From Hortaea werneckii (Eukaryota > Ascomycota > Dothideomycetes > Mycosphaerellales > Teratosphaeriaceae), in assembly GCA_037044905.1 (NCBI GenBank), contig JBAOKB010000144.1:2170001-2234000 (forward strand): a stretch of 64,000 nt of DNA. The letters run 5' to 3'. Made by a program: the position numbers and the translations under genes. Positions 11,687 to 22,547 of this stretch are shown here, one piece after another. Each line of letters opens with the position of its first letter. Position 1 is the stretch's first letter. The notes below the pieces were generated by a model. That model saw nothing but the letters and a program-made list of their open reading frames with translations. It made no database searches and was not told the origin of the DNA.

Positions 11687-12707
11687 ATGCGCTCACCCGG
11701 TCACCTTCCAATTATGCCCAAAGAGATCAAACCTGCGGCACCACGCACTCCAGCTGTGGCCCCTTACCCGGTAGCTCCAACTTCGACCACTGGCATTCGT
11801 AATGCAGCCATTTGGAGCACAGCAGACGATGAGATTTTGCTGCAAGCAAGAGCCTCAGGTCTGAACTGGCAACCCATTGCTAATCGTCACTTCCCAAATA
11901 AGACAGCGAATGCTTGTCGCAAGCGGCACGAGCGGCTGATCGAGCGGCGCCATGTAGAAGATTGGGACGCCGAAAAGCTTGAGTTGCTGGCCCATGAGTA
12001 CATGATTTGTCGGAGGGAAATGTGGGAGACGCTCGCGAATCGGATAGGTGAGCGTTGGGCCGTGGTCGAAGCAAAGGTCAATCTTAATTGATGCACCCTA
12101 GTTCGCTGTGAACGACCTTTCTGACCTTGTTACAGTGTATGGAAAAAGGCCTCAAAACGCTTCAGGCTACTGCACGCACAGCCCACCGTCGAGCATCAGC
12201 GACTAGTATACAAGCTCCTAAGCAAGACGAGCCCGGCTTCAACAACAACAAGCCGGCCCTGTCTCTGATCGAGGTATTTCAGACCACAACAGCGACTCGG
12301 GCATTGGACTCGACGCATCGGATGCTGAGATGGAGGTAGGTCAAATTGCGAGCCCGCTTACCTCGCACGCCAAATCTTCATCCTGGCATGCTCACACGTC
12401 TGCACAGCAGCAGGTCGAGGATTTCCATTCTGAACACCACGTACGACCACGCAGCTTGCCTCAGCCCTTGCCGCTGTACCAGCCACCTCCGCCCATCTCG
12501 GCCCCGAGAGAGCAAAAGACACGACGCCCTGAAGCGCACGCAGATGTGGTCGACAATCCGCAGATAATGAGCTCTACCAAACTGCCAGTAGACATTCTGC
12601 ACGCCACGAGAGGTGTTCTCCCGACTCCAATGCGAGAGGGGGTTTTAGCATCCAGAGCGTGCTTAGTGCAGAGGCTCACCAGGCCTAGACGATCGAGGCT
12701 GCATTAA
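11687..12707 (+). CDS. Myb/SANT-type DNA-binding protein
   Basis: Three exons: 11687-12076, 12136-12205 and 12283-12707. Together they make 294 residues. Intron 1 (59 bp) joins WAVVEAK to CMEKGLKTLQ in phase 0. Intron 2 (77 bp, GTATAC to TTTCAG) joins RRASAT to HNSDSGIGLDASDAE and brings the frame back. The DNA-binding part (about residues 40-140) starts at AIWSTADDEILLQARASG and contains the tryptophans and Arg-rich helix of a Myb repeat (NACRKRHERLIERR), then a second repeat-like block up to RIGERWAVVEAK. The C-terminal half is rich in Gln, His and Pro. Such proteins are common in filamentous fungi and are presumed nuclear regulators. A second in-frame ATG at 11714 could be the real start. 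The second intron is my inference from frame and splice signals. Confidence 0.75.
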
Positions 12708-13250
12708 TACCTATGCTGCAGTGTCCTTGACACGTTGTACGATTCCGATGAGAAACGAATTTCTTTGATTGACTTGAACGTGCTTGATGAAAAAGGAAAT
12801 GAAGCTTTGCGCAAGGAGGCGCACACGTGTATATTAGGCATTGATACTTTGATTACTTTTGCAAAGAAGACTAATCGTTCTTGATTCCTATTCGGATTAT
12901 GTGTAAAGATCTGGTTGATCTCATCAATTGGCTAAGCTTGCCGTTGCTTGATGCGTGCCGAGGGCCTTGAGCCGAAACATGCAGCATGCTCGAGGAACAC
13001 ATGCCGCCACTTCCGTCATCCCAAGTTGACGGGCTCCGATGAATGTCCGTTTCTGCCCTCCCCAAACGCGTACCGACACTCGAGCAACCCTAGACCAGTC
13101 ACGTACCTGCGATACCACATGACGCACGCTTGCTTTACTTCTTAACATTGCCAAGAGAGGGCTTGATGAGTGTATAGACGCTTTTGCGCCGCGTGTGTCG
13201 CTGGCCGACCGCGTACAGCCTCTTAAAACGCCCCCTTTAAAGTGTCGCAG
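12708..13250. other. Intergenic, nothing recognised
   Basis: 543 bp between the Myb and CDF genes. I see no gene, RNA or repeat. Confidence 0.4.
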
Positions 13251-14791
13251 ATGCCACTTCCGCGGCTGAGTACGTGCAGCTTGCCATGTAGGAACACGTC
13301 GCTCCTTGAACGCGCATCTCATAAGAAGAAGAGCCACCTGCCATTGCAGCGCAGGGTGTTAACCTACATTGTTGGACTCGGCGAGAACCAACACGCCCAT
13401 CGAGGAGCCTCTCGCGTACGCTCGCCGCACCAGTGGTCCCACATTGTGCATCACTCCCGTAACCCAGCTGCAACTGCGCTGCGTCCATCTAAAGCCATAA
13501 TGTCGGTCGACGCGCAGAAGAACGCGCAACAGGTGCGCACGCATTTGGGCCATTCGCACCATGGACATCACCATCACCACGACAATACCTACCTCACAAG
13601 CCAGAACAAGAACGACCCGGGTGTCAGGATAACAAGGATTGGTCTATATGTGAACTTGGGCATGGCTATAGCGAAGGGTGCAGGAGGATATGTCTTCAAT
13701 TCTCAGGCGTAAGTGGCATTTGCGCCAGAGTCAGCCGCCGGCAAGACGTCCTAGAATGTAGTAGCTGACGAGCATGCAGCTTGACGGCAGATGCTGTCCA
13801 TGCCCTTACAGACCTTGTTTCGGATATTACAACTTTGGCCACGATCTCCTATTCCCTCAAGGCGGCCACATCGCGTTTCCCACTAGGCTATGGAAAGGTC
13901 GAGTCCCTGGGTGCCCTCGGCGTCTCAGGCCTGCTTCTGTCAGGCGGTATCATGATCGGTTTGCAGGCGATCTTAGCACTGTGCCAGCAGTTCTTTCCGG
14001 AGTTGGGACATACACTTAGCCACCTGGGAATCTTCGCGCACGGCCACGACCACAGCCATATCCATGCAGACGGAGATCTCGGCCCAAACATCAATGCTGC
14101 TTGGTTAGCAGGAGGCAGCATCTTGGTTAAGGAATGGCTGTATAGAGCAACGAACAAGGTTGCCCAGCATAAGAGGAGCAGCGTCCTGGCTAGTAATGCG
14201 TACCATCACCGTGTGGACAGTCTTACGGCTTTTGTGGCACTAGCGACGATTGTGGCCAGCAGATACGTGCAGAACGCGCAGTGGCTCGACCCTGTTGGAG
14301 GTTTGGCCATCAGCGGTATGATTGTGCAGGCTGGATGGGGTAACACTAAGGCAGCACTGCTCGAGCTGGCGGACGTGGCCATGGATGAAGAGGTGAAGGA
14401 AAATGTCGAGAAAGCCACACGGAACGCGCTTAGCGAGCAGGCTGCAGGCAACGCCGATCTTAGAGGCGTGCAGGGCATCAAGAGCGGGCAGAATTATCTT
14501 GTGGAGATTGAGTTGGCGACGCCCCCAACTTGGTCTGTGGAACGTGCGAGCGATCTGGAGGCTGCGGTCCGGCACGAGGTATCTACCAACATTCGTGGGG
14601 TCAGAAGGGTGAATGTCAGGTTCACATCGAAGGAAACTGAGCACGCTGCGTTTGCCGACGAGTTCGTCGCAGGGCGATTGAGTGACAGTGAGGAAGAGCA
14701 CCCTCACAAGCATGGCGATGATCACCATGATCACGCGCATGCTCATACCACATCAAGGCAAACAAATGGATCTGCGAGCAAAAGGAACTAG
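13251..14791 (+). CDS. Cation diffusion facilitator, mitochondrial metal transporter type (MMT1/2-like)
   Basis: Two exons, 13251-13708 and 13780-14791, give 489 residues. The intron (71 bp) starts GTAAGT and ends GCAG after a GCTGACG branch site. CDF proteins export divalent metals by proton antiport; this subfamily (MMT) is known from yeast mitochondria and affects iron. Visible features: a basic, acid-poor N-terminus compatible with a mitochondrial presequence; a His cluster (HLGHSHHGHHHHHD, about residues 96-110); the metal-site motif DAVHALTDLVSDITT in helix 2 (an HxxxD pair); a second HHRVDSLTAFVAL motif; another His-rich loop (HGHDHSHIHAD); and a His-rich tail. An ATG at 13500 just before the His cluster would give a shorter form without presequence. 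Confidence 0.9.
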
Positions 14792-16762
14792 CGACCGCAT
14801 CGCTACAGTGTCAGATTCTCTACTCACGCTGCGACAGCCTGAGATCCGCGACGCGCTGGATTCCAATCGAGGGCGTGAGAATCTAGGGAAACCCCACTCT
14901 CTATGCCGAGGACCAAATCAGTGTCCCAGACATACCACATTCAGGGTGCGCGGCACCCTGTCGATAGCGCACATGCGCGCCTAGAGATGGTTCCAGGCAG
15001 CGGACGCACTTGGCGACGAGCAGCCTCTCAAGCCTAGAAGACGGTTTTGGAGAACTTAGCCGAGTCAAGTCCCCCGAAAGCACTTAGGGGACGCCCATGT
15101 GTATAGAACGTGCAACATCTCGAAATATATCAAGATTTGATAGAGCAAGTGTATGATGTTTTGGTTATATTCGATGAAATGAATTGGAAACTCGTTTTTC
15201 AAAGTGCCTGAGGCATCTTCATGGGCACATATCATATCGTTTCAGTTCTGTATATCACGGCGCTATTGCAGAGACTCATGAGCACTTGAAGACATTCGAC
15301 TTGAACCGATGGCAGGTTGACCGCCCGTTGGCCACACAGAGCTCGATTCTGGGGCCATCAAGAGCTAGCCACTCCTCTAAAATCAACTGGATAATATTGT
15401 AGCACGAGGTGATTCCTCATACGAACATTCAGCCTGAAAGCATAGTCAAGTGGATGTGATCCATTCGTTCCTGCCAACTGAAGAAGGTCGAGACGCCGAT
15501 CCTCCACCTAGGGCAGAGGTGGAAACAGCGCCATCCGTAGTAGAGCCGTCATTCTTCCATCAAACGGACAAATAGAACAGTATCTGGCCGAAGCATTCGG
15601 GCCATCTAGTCGGCGAGAGTGTGGTCACCCGGTGCTTCGACGGGGTCAGGAAGGAACCTTGACGAGATATATAGATATTCTCGCGCCCACTTCGCCTTCA
15701 CCCTCTGCTCCCTTCTTCACTCGCCAACATCAGACGACCTTCCGGAACGAAGGTGATACTGCACCTGCAGCAGGGTGCCTCTCTGCTCATCTACGCCCAA
15801 ACCTCGGACGGCGGGACGTGCTGGATTAGATCCACTCTGCTGACCTCAACCAATGTTGCCGCTTTGGAGGTGCGGCCGTGGTCGGCTCCGACGTGTCCAT
15901 GCCTCTCCAGATTCAGGATGAAGGCTCATAATGAGTGCTCAGAACACCAGCTTGCAAACCGAGCAATAACTGCCTTGAGGATGCGGTCCATCAAGTGAGA
16001 GCTGAGCGATGTCCGCCGTCGCAGTGAGCTGTCACATGATGCGCCTGGGCCAGAGCCGAAGTTTGCGCAAAGACGCGAGACGCAGTTCGATCTGTGTGAT
16101 ACGGTGTGTCTTCGGTGGTATTTGATACCCTGCTCTCAACGCCATCTGCAGCCCTACAAGACCAAGACGTCTTGAGAATGGTGCGTGTCGCGTTCGCTTG
16201 CCTCTAGGAGACTGGCTGCCGAATACACGCGGAGCTAAGAGGGATTCTGGGCGTGTCATTCGCGGCGAAGACAGTAACTCTCGGCAGAGCCTGCAAGGTG
16301 GCTGCGCTAGAAACTCGGACGAAGCTTCTCCCGCTGTCGGCACGCCACCGGGACGCGCTAACGTTCGTCATCCGACACGACGTGCATGCTCAGTGCGTGA
16401 ACTTTGCAACATCCATGGTTGACATCTCAAACCTTACGGTGGGGGGTAGGTACCGTTGGGGAGTGATGGCTGCACCGCCCGATGCCTCAGCAGGCAGTTG
16501 GCCGCAGGCGGTTTGTTATGGCCTTGGCCGCTTTTCCACGCTTCCTACACGTCTTCTCACGCCAAATCCCCTTGCACTTATCGTCACGTCTTTCATTCTC
16601 GGCTACGGCCACTACCATCTCGCGCACCACAACACCTAGCGAACAAAGCCGAGACTAGTCAACCCCGCACGCGGAGCGTGACCGTAAACATCATCTACAA
16701 CACCGAACCATGTCTGTGAATGTCATGGCTCACTTACGTTGATTGAGTCCTTCACGAGTTGT
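14792..16762. other. Intergenic, nothing recognised
   Basis: About 2 kb between the CDF transporter and the Zn2Cys6 gene. Several short ORFs (for example 15632-15829 and 16253-16639) have no recognisable domains, and I treat them as chance. The region probably includes the promoter of the regulator. Confidence 0.4.
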
Positions 16763-18587
16763 ATGGAACTGGCACCGCGCTCCATGGCTACTGGCATCAT
16801 GTCAGAGTCCTCTCCTGCGCCTGCGTCGGCGCCGGCGCCGGTGAAAAGAGCTTGCGATGCGTGTCATAGGAGGAAAGTCAAGTGCATAGGAGATGGGACG
16901 AAGGCTTGCAAGAACTGCACGTCGGCCGGCTTGACGTGCACGTATAATGCCATCCCCAGAAGAAGGGGCCGAAGGGCAGCAGGGCAAAGGTCATATCGGA
17001 ATTACGAGAGAATCAACGTCAAACGCATCTTGCCGCGCAGAGACATGGCTTTGACTTTGACGACTCCGCGCAAACGCCTGCTCACTTGAAGCGTCCCGGC
17101 CTGCTATCCATGGAGATGATCACATCCTGTGTGGATTACTACTTTGCCCACTTATATCCGACTCAGCCCATTTTGCATCGATTAAGGGTGGGCGAGACGA
17201 TTGGCATGATGGATAACAACGTGGAAGCGTATTGCTTAGTGCTGTCCCTCTGCGCTTATATGATGATACAGCCCAACATGGTCTTGCCCATGACAGCCTT
17301 CGAGGGACTGGAGGTGCCGCCAATGCCAAGCCTACAGCTAGGTCACTTGCTCTTGCATGAAGCGCTTCGAGTCCGCAAAGGTTTCAACTATATCGAGAAC
17401 CCTTCCGTTTGGACAGTCATCACGTCTTTCTTTTTCTTCGGGAGCTATTTTTGCCTGGACAAGCATAACACTGCATGGTTCCACTTGCGGGAAGCATCGA
17501 CACTAGCCCAGATTATGGGCATGCACGACGAGAATCACTACCGCATGCCAGATGTGGTGGAATCATCTCGCCGAAGACGCCTTTATTGGCTGCTCTTCGT
17601 GACCGAGCGCGCCTACGCCCTGCAACAGCACCGGCCTTTGACTTTGCAGGCCACCATCAACCTGCCAACGCTTGATGAGGATCCAGCAGAAACCGTGGAG
17701 CTTAATGGCTTCCTCCATCTCGTCAACCTTTTCAGGCCATTCGACGACACCTTTGGTGGACTGTGGAACAAGGCGAAGAGCGGTTGCACCACTCTATATC
17801 TTGCACAACTTCAGCAACAGCTCTCAGACGCCTTACCTGCATACTTGCACAGCACAGAGAGTCAGGCTGTTGACTTACGCTGCTCACAACAGTGGCTGAA
17901 GACCATGGTCTGGCAGCTGTCGATAAGCCACGGCTTCCTTTCTTCTGCCGCTACGGAAAACGCCATGTCTTTCAAATATCCCATCGAAGTCTCTCGTGAC
18001 CTGGTGTCCTCCGCAAGCCAGTTCTCACAACAAGCAATGGAAGTCCACGGCATCGGTCTCATCGAAAAGTTGTTTGACGTCGCATGCACCCTGACGGATG
18101 TTATGTCCTGCGTACCATACGAACAATACACATTCGAGTATGGGCCTCGCGACTACCTCAACCAAATGATGTCACTCATTCGACTCTGCGTGGTGGACAG
18201 CAGCGGTACATGCCGCTCCTTCTCTCCAAAATTAATGAAGCCATGCCTTCTCTGCCTACACCCGGTTACGCCATTCCAGCAATCCCTAGTGGATCCCGCG
18301 TAGAAGAGCTGTACGACAGTTCTAACCCTCACAGCAGTGCTCCAACCTCAGGGGACTCCACGCCCTTCGATAGCCCTTCCTTGGGTCCTGTGGGGCCGCA
18401 TGGATTCGACTTCCCAGACATGGGTGTACCAGTAGCTCCGGCCCCTACGTCCGCCGGCTTCCCACCTGTGATGTCGACAGGCGGCCAATTCAACGACATA
18501 TCGGTCTCGGCGCCTATGCAAATGTTCCCGGATTCCATGCATGCCTACGCTGGTACGGCAGGTCCGACCAAATTCGAGACCGGTTAA
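16763..18587 (+). pseudogene. Zn2Cys6 transcription factor, frame broken at two sites
   Basis: A fungal binuclear zinc-cluster regulator. The cluster is CDACHRRKVKC...ACKNCTSAGLTC near residue 26. It is followed, in the next frame, by the stretch QKKGPKGSRAKVISELRE that commonly follows the zinc cluster in one family of these regulators. The middle domain (from 17086) has the pattern of the fungal-specific TF domain, including SRRRRLYWLLFVTERAYAL. The frame steps by one base at the C4 run 16954-16957 and again near 18179-18181, where LRGGQQRYMPLLLSK takes over. Counting both as lost bases gives 608 residues with no introns. The gene is either a recent pseudogene or an intact gene with two sequence errors; I favour the latter because breaks like this recur all over the window. 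Targets are unknown. Confidence 0.8.
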
Positions 18588-18658
18588 CTGAACCATGAAA
18601 CGCACCGGCCATCCTCTGACTGAGGTACGCTGGAGCACCGAAACGATACAATTCCCTT

Positions 18659-18814
18659 ACGTGTGTCCGTGACACCATCTGCACCGCTTTCGAAAGATAG
18701 CAGGATTGCCGCAGATGACAGGAATATCACGGTTTTTCGAACACGTGTGCCCCGTGACACCACCTTTTATGCTTGCTCTGAAAAGGGCACTGCTAGGTGA
18801 CAGGAATTTCACGG
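18659..18814. repeat. Two-copy diverged 74-bp direct repeat with inverted ends
   Basis: Copy 1 is 18659-18732 and copy 2 is 18741-18814. Both start with a CGTGTG...CCGTGACACCA block and end with GACAGGAATWTCACGG. The outer parts match well and the middle has diverged. Within each copy, CCGTGA at the left and TCACGG at the right form an inverted pair. It lies just after the Zn2Cys6 gene. Confidence 0.65.
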
Positions 18815-19764
18815 AACAAGACGCCATCTTGGGTCGAAAGGACTAAAGATGCGTTCTGCGCCATCAAGCTTCAAGCAGTCTCCATTTGTGGAGCGCAGTC
18901 TCGTCAGACGATCTCTACCTAACGCCTTCTGGGCGCGGCCGCAGGAGATCGAGCTGCTGGACACGAGAACGCTTATGATGCTTTGATCGAATCATGATCA
19001 TCGTGGAGGAGAACGATCGATTGGAACTCATGAGACAAACTCGATATTGGGAAGCCTTGGAGAGGCTGAAGCACCTACCTTTACGCATGGCCATAGCTCA
19101 ACGATTGCAATGAAAGGACATTCTACTCTACTTACTGTTATCAGATCTCCCTCTTTCAGGCCTGACTCGCGGCGCAAAAGTCAGCCCTAAACCCCCACCA
19201 AAGCCCGGCGTGCCCCACTTTTTGCGCAAAGCGCAAACGCCAAACTTGGAAGGAGCGATTGAGGTTCACCCTCCTCTCCCTTGATCACAGAAAGCAAAGA
19301 AAGGTAGGTCATGGATGAGATCAAGAATATCTGCTTGCTCGGAAGGCCGCCAACAGACCATTGTTGTCACGCTTGAGACAAAACCTGTAAGTTGACCGAG
19401 ATGGTCGTGGGGCTTGCTTCGTGGATATGGATTCTCGCCGTGTACTGAGGTCAACTTGAGGCATTTATGCCTCGCAACCAACGAGAGCCGTCCAGGTCGT
19501 TCCTGCCGTCCATATCGTTCATGACTCGGTCGGTCACCGGTCCACCCCCACTATAAGGTTTTCTGATGTTCACACTCGTAGACACGATCCTTCCACCTTC
19601 TTACAACGTGTGTCGAACAGCTGATGTTGCAACCTGCTCCTGTGGTCCCATCGGCATTTCACAATCTCTACACACATCTAGCAGACTTCACGCGTCTGCC
19701 CCACTAACCATCACAGTCAACATAACCACAACCTCTAGTACAGCACCGCCGCATCGTCAGCAAG
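18815..19764. other. Intergenic, nothing recognised
   Basis: About 950 bp between the 74-bp repeat and the next gene. A CCCCCACTATAAGG string at about 19546-19557 could be a TATA-like element for the gene starting at 19765, which lies about 210 bp further on. No coding signal seen. Confidence 0.35.
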
Positions 19765-22107
19765 ATGCGTGTATTCGACTACGACCTGAGGGAAGTCTTT
19801 CTCGGAGGCATTGACACCAGCTACGTGCCTTCGAAGGCCCGCCGCCTCGTCGAGGAACGGTCAATTACTCCGTACCCTGAGGACAAGGTCCAGGGTCAGC
19901 TGCGTAGCATCGCAATCTCGCTCCACAAGCACCAGAACCTTATGCCATGGGCCCATACAGGCGTATGCCGGATCTTCAGCTTGCGGGCGAGCGACCGCAA
20001 GCTGTACACTACTGACGTATTCGGCAGGCTTTGACGAACAAGGTCGACCCGGCAAACAAAGACAATCCGGCAAACAAGGACAATTTGGCAAGGAAGAGCA
20101 ATTTAGCCCACCTCGTGTGTGGACTTTACGAGGTAAGTTTGTCCGTCTTTCGAGGAGAGGAGCGTCCGAGACTGCGCAATTCGTTGCCGTTGCCACTCGG
20201 CAACTGGGACCAACTCTACTATGCCGTGACGGCACAGATTCGTCTGTCGTACTCGGCTCTCGAGCAAGAGTACGGCCGCGAATTCGGCAACGGCGAGGCC
20301 ATACTGGCTGAGGCTGGCTCAAGGCAGCCACTCAGTGCAGTCTGCATGGCGGAGATGTTGGAAGAGATGTGGGGGTCTTGACCGACTACCGCTTGATTGC
20401 GGCTTTGGACGACGCCGTGCGTCTCAGACGTGCACAAGAGAAGCTTGCCGCTTTACAGGCGTCTTACGAAACCCCGACCAGCGGCCAGCCAATGGAGCCA
20501 GCAGAGGGCCTGTTGGACGTCAATGACATGACGCCAACAGCGATCCTTGAGATGGTACTTGCCAACAAGACTCAGGAGAACAGTCGCACATCCGGCCATA
20601 CCAGTGCGGGAAGGTCCCTGCTGTCTGACTGCACCGCCGATGTACTTGAGGATGGGAGCGTTGTTTGTCGCTCAAGTCAGCAGAGTCCGGAGCCGGCCAC
20701 TTGCACATGTCAGACTGCCTGCGATTGTCGGCCGCAACACTTCCTCAATGAAGGCTACTGCGCATGTGCCGCCATCATCAATGAAGCCCATGACAGCGTG
20801 AATGAAGAGGATGGACTTTCCAACACAAAGCACCAGTACGACGACGCAGATAGGACTCTGTCCCCCACACAGGTCCTTGACGTGATCTCCAACCAGAACA
20901 TGAGTACAAAAGATGCTTTCGGAGTGTACCAAAGCCCCTTCACGACTGAAGCTTTTCAAGCGAATGAGGCCGCCAATCAGCTTGATCGGGAAATTCTCGA
21001 AATGCGCAGTGCTGTTGCAAACCCCGGCGAGGGTGCAAGATCCTCAGGCCCAGCACCGAAACATGCGTATCCGCTAGGTTATTATGGTGGCGGTCCCAGT
21101 CAACGCCAGCCTGCCTCACGCAAGCCGAAGGATGCATATCCGCTCGGGTTCTATGGCGGCATTTCCAGTCAACACCACGCTGCCTCGCGCATCAACGATG
21201 CTGTCACTGGGAGCGGTCAGCAATCTCAACTTCCAAGACGCAAACCAGTTCCGCTGCCTTTGCCTGTTGTCCATCTCAGACTGCACCAACATACGACAGC
21301 CCCTTCCAGTCGCACGATACCCTGGCAAAGCTCAGGGCCAAGCACACAGGGAGCCAATTACGCATACGGTCGGGTCCAATATCCAGCGATTCCACAGTCC
21401 CAAAGCCAAGACCAGTTCACTCAGAGCTTCCCGGTCGGCGCACGTGGATATGCTCGTGATACAGACACAGACAACAGCTTCTCCGCAGCGGACTACACCC
21501 AGCTCGCAGATGAAGCGCAGGATGCCATCCGTCCATTCACCGACACCGAGCCTCTCCTCGGCTCTAGCTCTTCACCGCAAGCTGTCCGGCCCAGCCTTCA
21601 CGGCACCGTCACATCACCAGACGCGCTGGAAGGCCGTAAGTCCGCAAAAATCGCGGTGGCCGCCAGACGCAGCAGCCATTGCTGCCAGAGCCAGAGTTCA
21701 TTTCGCCCCGTCCAGCAACGAAGCAGCGCTACGTCTCCGCCGGCGGCAACGCGAAGCTGCACGAGCGTCAGGAGATCGAAGGGCCCGCTTTCAGCTTCCA
21801 CACCGGCGGCGCATCGATGAGCAAAGACGAAGTCGACCACAAGCTGAAGGACCGGGACTTCATCAGGTCCACTTTTGGCGACGCTGCTGCGGAGATGGCG
21901 ATGAGTGCCGAGCGCAGTAGTCGGGAGTCAGCAGGGCATGCTGATAAGCGTGAGAGCAAGGCCGGGTCTTCGAAGAAATCGAAAGATGAAGTTGGGAAGT
22001 ATCAGAAGAGGGGCAGAGGGGAGAGCGGTGCGAGCAAGGGGAACGCGGCTGCCACACTGGCCAAGCTGAAGAAGAAGTTTTCGAGGAAGGGTAGTGAATG
22101 CGAGTAG
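19765..22107 (+). CDS. Unknown 759-residue protein with tandem repeats; two one-base frame breaks
   Basis: I do not recognise the family. Exon 1 is 19765-19962; intron 19963-20027 (GTATGC, CTGAC branch, GGCAG) restores phase 0. The rest is one coding block that changes frame by one base at the G5 run 20371-20375 and at the A5 run 21646-21650. With both counted as lost bases the length is a whole number of codons. Visible content: an 18-bp triplicate encoding ANKDNP-like units near residue 75; a short Cys-rich patch with CTCQTACDC; two 23-residue AYPLGxYGG repeats; and a basic Lys-rich C-terminus (DEVDHKLKDRDFIRSTFGD then SKKSKDEVGKYQKRG). A possible extra 105-bp intron at 20133-20237 is in frame and cannot be excluded. 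No signal peptide or membrane segment is apparent. Confidence 0.55.
20051..20104 (+). repeat. 18-bp tandem repeat, three copies
   Basis: Three adjacent 18-bp units (20051-20068, 20069-20086, 20087-20104), each starting GGCAA and ending in CAATCC or CAATTT. They lie inside the unknown gene and encode ANKDNP, ANKDNL and ARKSNL. Confidence 0.8.
21062..21190 (+). repeat. 69-bp diverged coding duplication
   Basis: Two neighbouring units (about 21062-21130 and 21131-21190) both encode an AYPLG(Y/F)YGG...SQ...ASR pattern. They look like an old internal duplication in the unknown protein. Confidence 0.7.
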
Positions 22108-22547
22108 AAGGATTTTTCTTTAGTTCGACATACAGACATGATGGAAGGGCGGGGGGCATACTTGGGGATTGGGACAGTGTTGTGGCGTTTGCTTAGCGAA
22201 CACTGGGATAAGAAATTGAGGTGCAGGATGCATACCTCTCACGGATGGGAATACTTCAAGATGGCAGCAGCGGCGCCACTATCAGCGCACGGCGCGAACA
22301 TTAGCTTATGTAGCGATTGAAAATACGTCGAGCCAAAAAGTTCGACCTTGTCATTGAAAAGGGTATCTCATCATCCAAATATCGTCGCTCAAGCCCCCAT
22401 TCGTTAAATGCTTCTGTCAGATCTAATAAAGTCTCAACCACGTCAAATACCATGTTCTAGCTCTCTCTCATGCCATCAATTTGGGGACTGATCCGTGCTG
22501 CCTTGAATAAAACCAGGCATAGCTCATGCAACAAAACAAAGGCACAA
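22108..22547. other. Convergent intergenic region
   Basis: 440 bp between the converging 3' ends of the unknown gene and the Trk transporter. It should hold both terminators; nothing else is seen. Confidence 0.4.

Noticed and set aside
16253..16639. 128-residue plus-strand ORF before the Zn2Cys6 gene
   Set aside because: No recognisable features; it lies in what should be the promoter of the regulator.
16943..16959. Very short intron after the zinc cluster of the Zn2Cys6 gene
   Set aside because: A GT...CCCCAG stretch of under 20 bp is too short to splice and would remove conserved residues; a lost C explains the frame better.
21636..21675. Intron with donor GTAAGT in the unknown repeat protein
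   Set aside because: The donor is good, but none of the nearby AG acceptors brings the frame back, whereas a single extra A at 21646-21650 does.
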